Made by a program: the position numbers and the translations under genes
Part shown: positions 17,844 through 27,260 of the stretch, in pieces
Position numbering within the stretch: position 1 is the stretch's first letter
Layout of the letters: the number at the start of each line of letters is the position of its first letter
Origin: Pseudomonas sp. B21-015
GTDB taxonomy: Bacteria; Pseudomonadota; Gammaproteobacteria; Pseudomonadales; Pseudomonadaceae
Assembly: GCF_024749285.1 (NCBI RefSeq)
Contig: NZ_CP087196.1
Span: forward strand, 62,001-126,000
Direction of reading: 5' to 3'
Length of the DNA: 64,000 bases
The notes under the pieces: generated by a model
Databases searched by the model: none
Seen by the model: the letters and a program-made list of their open reading frames with translations, nothing else
What the model was told of the DNA's origin: nothing

Positions 17844-18455
17844 TTAGTGCAAGCCTTGAATATAGCTGGAGACTGCAGCGATATCTTCGTCGCTCAGCTT
17901 TTTAGCAATGCTTTGCATCGGTTTGGTATCGCCGTCGTTGGTCCGGCCACCTTCTTCTTTTCTGAAGTCGGCCAGTTGCTTGCCGACGTACTGAGCATGC
18001 TGGCCGCCCAGGTGCGGGAAGCCCGCTGCTGCGTTGCCTGCGCCGTTCGGCGAGTGGCAACCGGTACAGGCTGGCAGCCCTTTGGCCAAATCGCCACCAC
18101 GGAACAGTGCTTCACCGCGAGCCACGACTTTAGGGTCGGCGGCGCCGACGCTGCCTTTCTGGCTGGCGAAGTAGGCGGCGATATCGGCCAGGTCCTGATC
18201 GCTCAGGTTGGTCAGCAGGCCGGTCATTTCCAGCACCGTACGTTTGCCGGACTTGATGTCGTGCAGCTGCTTGTTCAGATAACGCTCGCCCTGACCTGCC
18301 AGTTTCGGAAAGTTAGGCGCCATGCTATTGCCATCCGGGCCATGACAGGCGCCACATACTGCGGCTTTCGCCTGGCCAGCAGCCGCATCACCTGCAGCAT
18401 GGGCAATGCCGGAGATCCCCACGGTCAACAGCAGACTCACGATCAATTTGTTCAT
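17844..18455 (-). CDS. cc4: cytochrome c4 (dihaem)
   Basis: 203 residues with a signal peptide (cleavage after ~20, IAHA). Two class I cytochrome c domains, each with a haem motif: CGACH near 35-39 and CTGCH in the second half, each followed by a candidate axial Met (NSMAP, DTKPMQSI). Cytochrome c4 carries electrons to terminal oxidases, including cbb3-type in pseudomonads. It follows the small cytochrome gene by 46 bases on the same strand, as in P. aeruginosa. Confidence 0.93.
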   Translation of the reverse strand: MNKLIVSLLLTVGISGIAHAAGDAAAGQAKAAVCGACHGPDGNSMAPNFPKLAGQGERYLNKQLHDIKSGKRTVLEMTGLLTNLSDQDLADIAAYFASQKGSVGAADPKVVARGEALFRGGDLAKGLPACTGCHSPNGAGNAAAGFPHLGGQHAQYVGKQLADFRKEEGGRTNDGDTKPMQSIAKKLSDEDIAAVSSYIQGLH

Positions 18456-18501
18456 CAGCTAATCCAACTACGGCTAAGGGTTAAAGAGTTATGGACCGGG
18501 T

Positions 18502-18792
18502 TTACTCGCTCATCCACTGGATGATGGCTTGGTAATCCTCGGTACTGCAGTCCATGCACAAACCACGCGGCGGCATCGCCTTGAAACCCTGGGTCACGTG
18601 TTGCACCAGCGTCTCCATACCTTTCGCCAGCCTCGGCGTCCAGGCTTGCTGATCGCCCTTGCGGGGGGCCATGGGTAGTTGGCCGGAATGACAGGCACCA
18701 CAAACACGGTTGTACACAGCTTCCGGATCCTGTGTAGCCTGAGCGCTGTAAAGCGGCATCAAGACACCGGCAGCTAGCAGCCATTTCGTCAT
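18502..18792 (-). CDS. small monohaem cytochrome c5-like protein
   Basis: 96 residues with a signal peptide (cleavage after ~18, YSAQA). One haem motif CGACH at ~33-37 and a distal Met in FKAMPPRGLC, with two more cysteines (LCMDC) as in the cytochrome c5 family, where they make a disulfide. It would be a periplasmic electron carrier. It is divergent from engB and co-directional with cytochrome c4. Confidence 0.9.
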   Translation of the reverse strand: MTKWLLAAGVLMPLYSAQATQDPEAVYNRVCGACHSGQLPMAPRKGDQQAWTPRLAKGMETLVQHVTQGFKAMPPRGLCMDCSTEDYQAIIQWMSE

Positions 18793-18983
18793 AAAACGAC
18801 CTTTTCAGGGTTGAGAGCGTGCTGCGTTCTAGTGCGCATTCAAGGTCAATCGCTCTCGTGAACTTCATCCTACGCTGGGACAAAGCGCACACAAAATCTG
18901 CGGCATTATATACTGGCGTCACTGAAACGGAAACGACACTGCTTGCCGCGTCCATTCCCGGCGCCGCCCACATCGGAAATCCC

Positions 18984-19625
18984 ATGCAACTCAAGAATCC
19001 CATCCTCGGCCTGTGCCAACAGTCCACCTTTATGCTCAGCGCCGCCAAAGTCGACCAATGCCCCGACGACGAAGGCTTTGAAGTGGCCTTCGCCGGGCGT
19101 TCCAACGCCGGCAAGTCCAGCGCGTTGAACACCCTGACGCACGCCAGCCTCGCGCGGACCTCAAAAACGCCAGGTCGCACGCAGCTGTTGAACTTCTTCA
19201 AGCTAGACGATGAACGCCGTCTGGTCGACCTGCCGGGTTACGGTTATGCGAAAGTGCCGATCCCGTTGAAGATGCACTGGCAGCGTCACCTGGAAGCCTA
19301 TCTGGGCGGTCGCGAGAGTTTGAAAGGTTTGATTCTGATGATGGACATCCGTCATCCAATGACCGATTTCGACTTGCTGATGCTCGATTGGGCCGTCGCC
19401 AGCGGCATGCCGATGCATATTCTGCTGACCAAGGCAGACAAGCTGACCTACGGCGCGGCGAAAAACACGCTGCTCAAGGTTCAGTCGGAAATTCGCAAGG
19501 GTTGGGGCGATACGGTCACTATCCAGCTGTTTTCGGCTCCCAAACGCATGGGCCTGGAAGACGCCTACACCGTGCTGGCGGGCTGGATGGAATTGGCGGA
19601 CAAAGGTGCCGAGGTTGCCGAGTAA
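18984..19625 (+). CDS. engB: ribosome-biogenesis GTPase EngB (YihA/YsxC)
   Basis: 213 residues from the ATG at 18984, where the family normally begins ([14 protein letters not shown]); an upstream frame to 18819 is not conserved-looking. GTPase motifs: G1 [10 protein letters not shown]2 TPGRTQ, G3 DLPGYG, G4 TKADK, G5 FSAPKR. EngB helps assemble the large ribosomal subunit and is usually essential. It is divergent from the cytochrome genes, and its 3' end faces the ersA small RNA gene and polA, an arrangement also found around spf in E. coli. Confidence 0.95.
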   Translation: MQLKNPILGLCQQSTFMLSAAKVDQCPDDEGFEVAFAGRSNAGKSSALNTLTHASLARTSKTPGRTQLLNFFKLDDERRLVDLPGYGYAKVPIPLKMHWQRHLEAYLGGRESLKGLILMMDIRHPMTDFDLLMLDWAVASGMPMHILLTKADKLTYGAAKNTLLKVQSEIRKGWGDTVTIQLFSAPKRMGLEDAYTVLAGWMELADKGAEVAE

Positions 19626-19649
19626 AGCTCTCGAGACAAATCGGCAGGC

Positions 19650-19695
19650 AAAAAAAACCCCGGACTTCATATGGGGAGGGAGAAGTTCCGGGGTT
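19650..19695 (-). terminator. terminator of the ErsA-type small RNA
   Basis: Minus-strand hairpin AACCCCGGAACTTC / GAAGTCCGGGGTT (13 bp with one bulge), with a C-rich loop, followed by eight T residues. Confidence 0.9.
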
Positions 19696-19782
19696 CAAGT
19701 TCCAGACCGCTAGGGCGGGGTCCAGATATCTGCCAACACTTAACACAACATAGGAGCATCGAAGGGCTTCACCAGCCATTCA
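19650..19782 (-). ncRNA. ersA: ErsA small RNA candidate
   Basis: Between engB and polA, on the polA strand, an AlgU promoter (19788-19815) and a strong intrinsic terminator ending in T8 (19650-19657) delimit a transcript of ~133 bases. ErsA of P. aeruginosa is a sigma-22-dependent, Hfq-binding RNA of about this length at this same locus; as I recall it down-regulates algC and oprD translation. The terminator loop here is C-rich (CTCCCTCCCC), a possible pairing region. The start is predicted from promoter spacing only, and the identity from position, promoter and length. Confidence 0.8.
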
Positions 19783-19787
19783 GTATC

Positions 19788-19815
19788 TCTGAGTGGCGGT
19801 TCACGGATTTAGTTC
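19788..19815 (-). promoter_or_regulatory. AlgU (sigma-22)-type promoter of ersA
   Basis: Minus strand GAACTA (19810-19815), 17-base spacer, TCAGA (19788-19792). Close to the GAACTT-N16/17-TCTGA consensus and rightly placed for the small RNA. Confidence 0.75.
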
Positions 19816-19878
19816 AGACTATTTTCAAAAACCATTGGAAATAATCGTCGTCATTTTCCGCTCTATAGCCCTTCGTCA

Positions 19879-19906
19879 TGTGCTGCGGCACCCAGGCCGC
19901 AGCACA
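19879..19906 (-). terminator. hairpin after polA
   Basis: Eleven-bp perfect stem TGTGCTGCGGC / GCCGCAGCACA with a six-base loop, 18 bases past the polA stop. No T tract follows on the minus strand; on the plus strand it is followed by TCTTTT. A likely but imperfect terminator separating polA from ersA. Confidence 0.5.
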
Positions 19907-19924
19907 CATGTCTTTTCAGGCGGC

Positions 19925-22696
19925 TCAGTGCGCCTCATCCCAGTTGTTGCCTACGCCTACCTCGACCAGAAGCGGTACGTCCAGTTGTGCGGCGTTGCTC
20001 ATGTGCACGCGAATCTCCTCCCGTACCTGGTCGATCAGGTCCTCACGCACCTCGAGCACCAATTCATCGTGTACCTGCAGGATGACTTTGGCGTCCAGGC
20101 CAGACGATGTCAGCCAGTTGTCCACCGCCACCATGGCTTTCTTGATGATGTCCGCCGCGGTGCCTTGCATCGGGGCGTTGATTGCCGTGCGCTCGGCAGC
20201 TTTGCGCAGGGCCTGGTTCTTGGCGTTGATTTCCGGCAAGTACAGACGACGACCGAAGATGGTTTCGACGAAACCTTGTTCGGCGGCCTGGGCGCGCGTG
20301 CGCTCCATGTATTCGAGTACCCCGGGATAACGGGCGAAGTAACGGTCGATGTACGCTTGGGACTGTTTGCGGTCAACGCCGATCTGTTTGGCCAGGCCAA
20401 ACGCGCTCATTCCATAGATCAGGCCGAAGTTGATGGCCTTGGCGCTACGACGCTGATCAGTGGTGACATCGGCCAACTCAACCCCGAAGACTTCGGCCGC
20501 CGTGGCTTTGTGTACGTCCAGGTCATTGCGGAAGGCGTGCAGCAAGCCTTCGTCCTTGGCCAGGTGAGCCATGATCCGCAGTTCGATCTGCGAGTAGTCC
20601 GCTGCCAGCAGCTTGTAGCCTTTGGGGGCGACGAACGCCTGACGAATCCGACGACCTTCGGCGGTGCGTATCGGAATGTTCTGCAGGTTCGGATCGCTGG
20701 ATGACAAACGCCCGGTTGCCGCCACGGCTTGATGATACGAGGTATGAATCCGCCCGGTGCGCGGGTTGATCTGCTCTGGCAGCCGGTCCGTGTAGGTGCT
20801 TTTCAGCTTGCTCATCGAGCGGTACTGCATCAGTACTTTGGGCAGCGGGAAATCCTGCTCGGCCAGTTCCGCCAGCACGGCTTCGGCGGTGGAGGCCTGG
20901 CCTTTGGCGGTTTTGTTGAGGATTGGCAAGCCGAGTTTTTCGTACAGGATCACGCCCAGTTGCTTCGGCGACCCGAGGTTGAATTCTTCGCCGGCGATGG
21001 CAAACGCCTCACGCTCCAGAGCGACCATTTTCTCGCCCAGCTCCACGCTCTGGATGCCCAGCAGGTTGGCATCGACCAGCGCGCCCTGGCGTTCGATCCG
21101 TGCCAGTACCGGCACCAGCGGCATTTCGATTTCGCTCAGGACTTTGCTCAGGCTCGGAATGGCGTTGAGCTTTTCTTGCAATGTTTGGTGCAGGCGCAGA
21201 GTGATGTCGGCGTCTTCGGCGGCGTAAGGCCCGGCCAGCTCCAGGGATATCTGATCAAAGGTCAGCTGTTTGGCGCCCTTGCCGGCAATGTCCTGAAAAC
21301 TGGTGGTGGTGTGACTCAGGTACTTGAGCGCCAGGCTGTCCATGTCGTGGCGGGTCGCGGTGGAATCCAGTACATAGGATTCGAGCATGGTGTCGAAGGC
21401 AATGCCCTGGACGGTAATGCCGCAAGCCTGATCGCCACCGATGGCGCAGTTGGCCAGGATGTTCATGTCGAACTTGGCGTGCTGGCCGACTTTGAGCTTG
21501 CCTGGGTCTTCCAGAATCGGTTTCAGTGCCCGCAACACGGTGTCGCGATCAAGCTGATCCGGCACGCCCATGTAGGAGTGGGTCAACGGGATGTAGGCCG
21601 CTTCGTTGGCTTGTACCGCGAAGGACAGGCCTACCAACTGCGCTTGCTGAGCGTCTATACCGGTAGTTTCGGTGTCGAAGGCAATCAGCTTGGCGTCGTT
21701 GAGTTTCTTCAGCCACAGGTCGAAATCCGCCTGGGTGAGGACCGTGGTGTATTTGGGTTCAGTCCCGGCGATGGTTTCTTCGGCGACTGGCGCGGTGACT
21801 TCCTGGCCGGAGCGCTTGGCGTCGCGCTGGTTCTCTTCGAACCAGCTCTTGAATTCCAGCAGTGTGTAGAGCTCGGCGAGCTTGTCGTGATCCGGCTTGC
21901 CCATTTGCAGGTCATCGAGGCCGATGTCCAGCGGCACGTCGATCTTGATCGTCGCCAGTTGATAGGAGAGAAACGCCATCTCCTTGTGCTCTTCAAGCTT
22001 GGCCGGCAGGGTTTTGGCGCCGCGAATCGGCAGGGTCGGGACGATGTCGAGCTGCGCATAGAGCTCGGTCAGGCCGCCGTTCACGCCGACCAGCAGGCCG
22101 GAAGCGGTCTTGGGACCGATACCCGGAACGCCTGGAATGTTGTCGGACGAATCGCCCATCAGCGCCAGGTAATCGATGATCTGCTCGGGAGCGACGCCGA
22201 ATTTCTCCTTCACGCCTTCCACGTCCAGCGCGCTACCGGTCATCGTATTGACCAAGGTAATGTGCCCGTCGACCAGTTGCGCCATGTCCTTGTCGCCGGT
22301 GGAGATCACCACCGGGCGGTCGGCGGCCGCGCTACTGCGGGCCAGGGTGCCAATCACGTCGTCCGCTTCAACGTTGTCCACGCACAGCAGCGGGAAGCCC
22401 AGGGCCTTGACGCTGGCGTGCAGCGGCTCGATCTGGACCCGCATGTCGTCGGGCATGCTTGGGCGATTGGCCTTGTATTCGGCGAACATCGCGTCGCGGA
22501 ACGTCCCGCCCTTGGCGTCGAATACTACGGCGAACGGGCTGTCCGGGTACTGCTTGCGCAGACTCTTGAGCATGTTCAATACGCCTTTGACCGCACCGGT
22601 GGGCAGGCCTTTGGATGTGGTCAGCGGTGGCAACGCGTGAAAAGCGCGGTACAGGTAAGAAGAACCGTCCACCAGGACGAGGGGGGCTTGGCTCAT
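19925..22696 (-). CDS. polA: DNA polymerase I
   Basis: 923 residues from the ATG at 22696 (MSQAPLVLVDGSSY); a TTG 12 bases upstream is a weaker choice. Three domains: 5'-nuclease (~1-290, VFDAKGGTFR, GDKDMAQLV, GIGPKTAS), 3'-5' exonuclease (~320-510, FDTETTGID with intact acidic residues) and polymerase A (~540-923, DYSQIELRIMAHL, NFGLIYGMSAFGLA, QVHDELVLEV). All three activities should be present. It fills gaps and replaces RNA primers. It is divergent from the DUF2782 gene. Confidence 0.97.
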   Translation of the reverse strand: MSQAPLVLVDGSSYLYRAFHALPPLTTSKGLPTGAVKGVLNMLKSLRKQYPDSPFAVVFDAKGGTFRDAMFAEYKANRPSMPDDMRVQIEPLHASVKALGFPLLCVDNVEADDVIGTLARSSAAADRPVVISTGDKDMAQLVDGHITLVNTMTGSALDVEGVKEKFGVAPEQIIDYLALMGDSSDNIPGVPGIGPKTASGLLVGVNGGLTELYAQLDIVPTLPIRGAKTLPAKLEEHKEMAFLSYQLATIKIDVPLDIGLDDLQMGKPDHDKLAELYTLLEFKSWFEENQRDAKRSGQEVTAPVAEETIAGTEPKYTTVLTQADFDLWLKKLNDAKLIAFDTETTGIDAQQAQLVGLSFAVQANEAAYIPLTHSYMGVPDQLDRDTVLRALKPILEDPGKLKVGQHAKFDMNILANCAIGGDQACGITVQGIAFDTMLESYVLDSTATRHDMDSLALKYLSHTTTSFQDIAGKGAKQLTFDQISLELAGPYAAEDADITLRLHQTLQEKLNAIPSLSKVLSEIEMPLVPVLARIERQGALVDANLLGIQSVELGEKMVALEREAFAIAGEEFNLGSPKQLGVILYEKLGLPILNKTAKGQASTAEAVLAELAEQDFPLPKVLMQYRSMSKLKSTYTDRLPEQINPRTGRIHTSYHQAVAATGRLSSSDPNLQNIPIRTAEGRRIRQAFVAPKGYKLLAADYSQIELRIMAHLAKDEGLLHAFRNDLDVHKATAAEVFGVELADVTTDQRRSAKAINFGLIYGMSAFGLAKQIGVDRKQSQAYIDRYFARYPGVLEYMERTRAQAAEQGFVETIFGRRLYLPEINAKNQALRKAAERTAINAPMQGTAADIIKKAMVAVDNWLTSSGLDAKVILQVHDELVLEVREDLIDQVREEIRVHMSNAAQLDVPLLVEVGVGNNWDEAH

Positions 22697-22770
22697 GAGC
22701 AGGATCAACCTTTTCGGCGGGTCCGGCGCTAGAATAGCGGGACCGTTGACGACAAAGGGACAAGGTTATC

Positions 22771-23058
22771 ATGCGCACACTAAATCGCTTGTTGCTGGCT
22801 GGCTTGTTTGCAATCACTCCATTGGCTGTCATGGCGGCGGACGACGCGCCCTCGGCGGACCCGGATGTAACGATCCGCACGGAAGGCGATAAAACCATTC
22901 AGGAATATCGGCAAAATGGCTTTTTGTATGCCATCAAGGTCACCCCAAAGGTCGGTAAACCGTATTTCCTGGTGCGCGCTGATGGCTCGGACGGTAACTT
23001 CATTCGCTCGGATCAGCCGGATATGCTGATTCCGTCGTGGAAAATATTCGAGTGGTAA
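22771..23058 (+). CDS. DUF2782 periplasmic protein
   Basis: 95 residues. A signal peptide (cleavage after ~23, VMAA) is followed by a compact domain with TIQEYRQNGFLYAIKVTPK and YFLVRADGSDGNF, typical of DUF2782. Function is unknown. An AAGG site precedes the ATG. It lies 61 bases before thrB on the same strand and is divergent from polA, the arrangement I recall for PA5494 and thrB. Confidence 0.88.
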   Translation: MRTLNRLLLAGLFAITPLAVMAADDAPSADPDVTIRTEGDKTIQEYRQNGFLYAIKVTPKVGKPYFLVRADGSDGNFIRSDQPDMLIPSWKIFEW

Positions 23059-23119
23059 GCCGTTCTTAACTTTAATCGGCGCTGGCTCAACCGCGGCGCC
23101 CGTACTGGCAGTTTTAACC

Positions 23120-24070
23120 ATGTCTGTGTTCACCCCCCTGGCTCGGCCCGAGCTGGAAACCTTTCTCGCCCCTTATGGGCTCGGCCGCCTGCTTGATTTC
23201 CAGGGGATCGCCGCCGGTAGCGAAAACACCAATTTCTTTATCAGCCTGGAGCAGGGCGAATTTGTCCTGACCCTGGTCGAGCGCGGTCCGGTGCAGGAAA
23301 TGCCGTTTTTCATCGAATTGCTCGATGTACTGCACGACGCTGACCTGCCGGTACCTTATGCCCTGCGTACCACCGACGGCGTCGCTTTGCGCGAGCTGGC
23401 CGGTAAACCTGCGCTGTTGCAGCCGCGTCTGGCGGGCAAGCACATCAAGGACGCCAACGCGCAGCATTGCGCTCAGGTCGGCGAGCTGCTGGCTCATCTG
23501 CACCTGGCGACCCAGGCCAACATGATCAAACGCAAAACCGATCGCGGCCTGGACTGGATGATGGAAGAGGGCACACAGCTACTCTCGCACCTGAATGCCG
23601 AGCAAAGCGATTTGCTGCAACGGGCGCTGGATGAAATTACCCAGCAGAAGACGAAAATTCTGGCGCTGCCGCGAGCCAACATCCACGCGGACCTGTTCCG
23701 CGATAACGCGATGTTCGAAGGCACACACCTGACCGGGTTGATCGACTTCTACAACGCCTGTTCGGGGCCGATGCTCTATGACGTGGCAATTGCCTTGAAC
23801 GATTGGTGCTCGGACGAACAAGGGCAGCTTGATGGCGCTCGGGCGCGGGCATTGCTGGGCGCGTATGCCGCGCTGCGACCGTTTACCGCTGCCGAAGCCG
23901 AGCTATGGCCGACCATGCTGCGCGTGGCGTGCGTACGGTTCTGGTTGTCGCGCTTGATCGCTGCGGAGTCTTTCGCCGGGCAGGACGTGTTGATTCACGA
24001 TCCGATGGAATTTCAGTTGCGGCTGACGCAACGGCAGAAGGTCAGCACGCCGTTGCCGTTCGCGCTTTAA
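23120..24070 (+). CDS. thrB: homoserine kinase ThrB
   Basis: 316 residues. It is the APH-fold type of homoserine kinase found in pseudomonads (not the GHMP type of E. coli): SVFTPLARPELETFLAPYGLG at the start, GSENTNFFI nucleotide loop, and the catalytic/metal motif NIHADLFRDN followed by GLIDFYNACSGP. It phosphorylates homoserine in threonine synthesis. No other thr gene is adjacent, and a REP pair follows the stop directly. Confidence 0.93.
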   Translation: MSVFTPLARPELETFLAPYGLGRLLDFQGIAAGSENTNFFISLEQGEFVLTLVERGPVQEMPFFIELLDVLHDADLPVPYALRTTDGVALRELAGKPALLQPRLAGKHIKDANAQHCAQVGELLAHLHLATQANMIKRKTDRGLDWMMEEGTQLLSHLNAEQSDLLQRALDEITQQKTKILALPRANIHADLFRDNAMFEGTHLTGLIDFYNACSGPMLYDVAIALNDWCSDEQGQLDGARARALLGAYAALRPFTAAEAELWPTMLRVACVRFWLSRLIAAESFAGQDVLIHDPMEFQLRLTQRQKVSTPLPFAL

Positions 24071-24073
24071 AAG

Positions 24074-24165
24074 CTTCGCGGGCAAGCCTCGCTCCTACAG
24101 GATTTGTGTCGTTCACCAATATTATGAACGGCACTCATCCTGTAGGAGCGAGGCTTGCCCGCGAG
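24074..24165. repeat. REP-type inverted repeat pair
   Basis: Facing copies at 24074-24103 and 24137-24165 (core GCGGGCAAGCCTCGCTCCTAC), ~33 bases apart, between the convergent thrB and znuA genes. The core carries CCTCGCTCC where most copies in the window have CCCGCTCCC. Confidence 0.9.
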
Positions 24166-24187
24166 TGGGGGCGCCGAAAATCAGCGC

Positions 24188-25108
24188 TTACAACGACTCC
24201 AGACACCCCGCCAAATCATTCCCCAGCTTTTCCAATACCTGCTCATACCCCTGAGCGGTCGCTGGCGTGTACCCGCCCAGCGCATCCAGTTCCGCCAGCT
24301 TCACTGGCAGCCCGGCCACCAGGGTTTCTGCCAGGCGTGGGCGCAATGGAGGTTCGCTGAACACGCAGGTCTTGCCGATTTCCTGCAACCGCGTGCGCAT
24401 CGCCGCCACGTGTTGGGCGCCGGGTTGCACTTCGGCAGCGACGCTGAACACGCCGGTGTGCTTGAGGCCGTAAGCGTCTTCGAAGTAATCGAAGGCTTCG
24501 TGGAACACGAAATAAGGCTTGCCCGCGATACCCGCCAGACGGGCCTTCAGGCGCCGGTCCAGAGCATCCAGACGCTCATCGAATGCCTTGAGGTTGCTCT
24601 GATAGCGCGCCGCGTTGGCCGGATCGACAGCACTCAGATCGGCGGCCATTTTGCTGGCGATTACTCGGGCGTTTATCGGTGACAACCACAAGTGCGCATC
24701 CAGGCTGCCAGGACGGTGATCGTGGTCATGCTCGTCGGCATCTTCGGCGTGGGAATGGTTGTCTTCGGCGAAATGTCGCAGTTTCAGGCCAGGCAAATCC
24801 TGCACTGCGACGCTGGGCAGCGTACGACCTTTCAGCACGCGAGGCAGGAAACCTTCCATGTCCGGGCCGATCCAGTACACCAGATCCACCGATTGCACTT
24901 TCCGTACGTCGGACGGGCGCAAGGCATAGTTATGCGGCGAGGCGCCGGGCGGGAGCAAGACTTCCGGAACCGCAACACCGTCCTGCACCGCCGCGGCGAT
25001 CAGTTGCAGGGGCTTGATGCTGGTGAGGACTTTGACTTCGGCTTGAGCTGAACCAGTCAGCAGAAAACTTGCGACAAATGCGACAAAGATAGAAAAAAGT
25101 CGAGACAC
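24188..25108 (-). CDS. znuA: zinc ABC transporter substrate-binding protein ZnuA
   Basis: 306 residues from a GTG at 25108 (another GTG lies nine bases upstream). A signal peptide ends near TGSAQA. Zinc ligands of the cluster A-I family are visible: ASPHNYALRPSD, a His-rich loop (HSHAEDADEHDHDH), LDAHLWLSP and FHEAFDYF. It captures zinc in the periplasm for ZnuBC. It is divergent from zur-znuC-znuB, and a Zur-box candidate lies between. Confidence 0.94.
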   Translation of the reverse strand: MSRLFSIFVAFVASFLLTGSAQAEVKVLTSIKPLQLIAAAVQDGVAVPEVLLPPGASPHNYALRPSDVRKVQSVDLVYWIGPDMEGFLPRVLKGRTLPSVAVQDLPGLKLRHFAEDNHSHAEDADEHDHDHRPGSLDAHLWLSPINARVIASKMAADLSAVDPANAARYQSNLKAFDERLDALDRRLKARLAGIAGKPYFVFHEAFDYFEDAYGLKHTGVFSVAAEVQPGAQHVAAMRTRLQEIGKTCVFSEPPLRPRLAETLVAGLPVKLAELDALGGYTPATAQGYEQVLEKLGNDLAGCLESL

Positions 25109-25135
25109 GATGACCACTCGAAGAGGCGAGAACGG

Positions 25136-25148
25136 GTAACATAATAAC
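25136..25148. promoter_or_regulatory. Zur box candidate between znuA and zur
   Basis: GTAACATAATAAC agrees with GTTATANNATAAC at nine of the eleven defined bases. It lies 28 bases before the znuA start and 27 bases before zur, so one dimer could repress both promoters when zinc is plentiful. Confidence 0.55.
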
Positions 25149-25174
25149 GTCTCTCACAACACTCGTCGCCGCTC

Positions 25175-25657
25175 ATGCCTAAAACACCGATTGCCAGCCG
25201 TCCCCACGACCACTCTCATTGCGTCCATAGCGCATTGTCTGAGGCCGATGCCTTGTGCGCACGTCAGGGGCTGCGCCTGACCGCTTTGCGCCGGCGGGTG
25301 CTGGAACTGGTGTGGCAAAGCCACAAACCGCTGGGTGCCTATGACATTCTGGCGGTGCTCAGCGAGCAGGACGGCCGCCGCGCCGCGCCGCCGACCGTAT
25401 ACCGCGCGCTGGATTTCCTGCTGGAAAACGGTCTGGTGCACCGCATCTCCTCGCTGAACGCCTTCGTTGGCTGCAATCACCCGGAACACGCCCACCAGGG
25501 CCAGTTCCTGATCTGCCGCGAATGCCATGCCGCCATCGAACTCGAACAGAAATCCATCAGCGACGCGATCATCGGTAGCGCCAAGGATGTCGGATTTGTC
25601 GTCGAGGCCCAGACCGTTGAAGTCATCGGTCTCTGCTCGGGTTGCCAGGGGGCTTGA
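25175..25657 (+). CDS. zur: zinc uptake regulator Zur (Np20), Fur family
   Basis: 160 residues. Winged-helix DNA-binding half (~25-95, [36 protein letters not shown]) and a dimerisation half with structural zinc cysteines CREC (~114-117) and CSGC (~155-158), plus sensory-site histidines in [13 protein letters not shown]. It represses zinc uptake genes when zinc is bound. It shares an ATGA overlap with znuC, so the regulator and the transporter are one transcript. Confidence 0.94.
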   Translation: MPKTPIASRPHDHSHCVHSALSEADALCARQGLRLTALRRRVLELVWQSHKPLGAYDILAVLSEQDGRRAAPPTVYRALDFLLENGLVHRISSLNAFVGCNHPEHAHQGQFLICRECHAAIELEQKSISDAIIGSAKDVGFVVEAQTVEVIGLCSGCQGA

Positions 25658-26442
25658 TGAGCAATGCGCTGATTCGCCTCGAAAAGGTGGCCGTCACCTT
25701 TGCCGGGCAAAACGTGCTGGATAACATCGAGCTGAGCGTCGAGCCGGGGCAGATCGTCACTCTGATCGGCCCCAACGGTGCCGGCAAAACCACATTGGTG
25801 CGCGCGGTACTCGGTCTGTTGAAACCGGACAGCGGCAGCGTCTGGCGCAAGCCGAAGTTGCGCGTCGGTTACATGCCGCAAAAACTCCATGTCGATCCGA
25901 CCCTACCGCTTTCGGTGCTGCGTTTCTTGCGTCTGGTCCCTGGTGTGGACCGCGCTCGGGCCTTGGCGGCCCTCAAGGAAGTCGGCGCCGAACAGGTCAT
26001 CGACAGCCCGGTGCAAAGTGTTTCCGGTGGTGAGATGCAACGGGTGCTGCTGGCGCGGGCGTTACTGCGTGAGCCGGAGTTGCTGGTGCTTGATGAGCCG
26101 GTGCAAGGCGTCGACGTGGCCGGTCAAGCCGAGCTTTACAGTCTGATCACACGACTGCGCGACCGTCATGGTTGCGGCGTATTGATGGTTTCTCACGATC
26201 TGCATCTGGTGATGAGCACCACCGACCAGGTGGTGTGCCTGAATCGCCACGTCTGCTGCTCCGGGCATCCCGAGCAGGTCAGTGGCGATCCGGCGTTTGT
26301 CGAGTTGTTCGGAAAGAACGCCCAAAGCCTGGCGATTTATCACCACCATCACGACCACGCCCACGACCTGCATGGCTCGGTGGTCAGCGCGACCCCCTCG
26401 ACCCCTACCCACGTTCATGGAGATAGCTGCAAGCATGGCTGA
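25657..26442 (+). CDS. znuC: zinc ABC transporter ATP-binding protein ZnuC
   Basis: 261 residues from the ATG at 25657, inside the zur stop. ABC motifs: Walker A GPNGAGKT, signature VSGGEMQ, Walker B LLVLDEP, and SHDLHLVM. The C-terminus is His-rich ([13 protein letters not shown]), common in zinc-system ATPases and possibly a zinc reserve or sensor. It energises ZnuB. Confidence 0.95.
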   Translation: MSNALIRLEKVAVTFAGQNVLDNIELSVEPGQIVTLIGPNGAGKTTLVRAVLGLLKPDSGSVWRKPKLRVGYMPQKLHVDPTLPLSVLRFLRLVPGVDRARALAALKEVGAEQVIDSPVQSVSGGEMQRVLLARALLREPELLVLDEPVQGVDVAGQAELYSLITRLRDRHGCGVLMVSHDLHLVMSTTDQVVCLNRHVCCSGHPEQVSGDPAFVELFGKNAQSLAIYHHHHDHAHDLHGSVVSATPSTPTHVHGDSCKHG

Positions 26443-27223
26443 TTTTCTGCTCTTCGCCCTGCTTGCAGGTCTGGCCCTGGCGCTGGTCGCGGGCCCGTTG
26501 GGTTCGTTCGTGGTCTGGCGGCGCATGGCCTATTTCGGCGACACCCTGTCGCACGCCGCACTGCTCGGCGTGGCGCTGGGTTTTCTGCTGGATGTCAGCC
26601 CGACCGTGGCCGTCACTGTAGGCTGCCTGTTGCTGGCGGTGTTGCTGGTGACGTTGCAACAACGGCAGCCACTGGCGTCTGACACGCTGTTGGGAATTCT
26701 CGCACCGAGCACACTCTCTCTGGGCCTGGTGGTACTAAGCTTCATGCATGAAGTGCGGATCGACCTGATGGCCTATCTGTTCGGCGACCTGCTGGCGATC
26801 AGCCCGACCGATCTGGCCTGGATCCTCGGCGGTAGCGCGGCGGTGCTGGTATTGCTGGTCACGCTGTGGCGACCCTTGCTGGCGATCACGGTGCACGAAG
26901 AACTGGCCAAGGTGGAAGGTTTGCCGGTGGCGGCGTTGCGCCTGGTCCTGATGTTGCTGATTGCTGTGGTGATCGCGGTGGCGATGAAAATTGTCGGCGT
27001 TCTGTTGATTACCTCGTTACTGATTATTCCGGCGGCTGCGGCACAGCGTCACGCCCGCTCGCCGGAGCAGATGGCGCTGGGCGCGAGCCTGCTGGGTATG
27101 CTCGCGGTGTGTGGCGGGCTGGCATTGTCCTGGTTCAAGGACACCCCGGCCGGCCCGTCGATTGTGGTGACGGCCGCCGCGCTGTTTCTGCTGAGTTTTG
27201 TCCTGCCCCGTCGAGGGGTGTAG
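26435..27223 (+). CDS. znuB: zinc ABC transporter permease ZnuB
   Basis: 262 residues from the ATG at 26435, overlapping the end of znuC by eight bases. ABC-3 family permease with about eight transmembrane helices; family-typical [16 protein letters not shown] and [16 protein letters not shown] blocks are present. It forms the inner-membrane zinc channel with ZnuC. It is the last gene of zur-znuC-znuB. Confidence 0.94.
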   Translation: MADFLLFALLAGLALALVAGPLGSFVVWRRMAYFGDTLSHAALLGVALGFLLDVSPTVAVTVGCLLLAVLLVTLQQRQPLASDTLLGILAPSTLSLGLVVLSFMHEVRIDLMAYLFGDLLAISPTDLAWILGGSAAVLVLLVTLWRPLLAITVHEELAKVEGLPVAALRLVLMLLIAVVIAVAMKIVGVLLITSLLIIPAAAAQRHARSPEQMALGASLLGMLAVCGGLALSWFKDTPAGPSIVVTAAALFLLSFVLPRRGV

Positions 27224-27260
27224 ACTTGCTCGTTTTTTGCGCAAATAGAGAGTCGCAGGA

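Noticed and set aside
20729..22732. Long open frame of 667 codons on the plus strand opposite polA
   Set aside because: It is antisense to a complete polA, has repeated Gln/His/Arg-rich composition typical of the opposite strand of high-GC genes, and no known domain.
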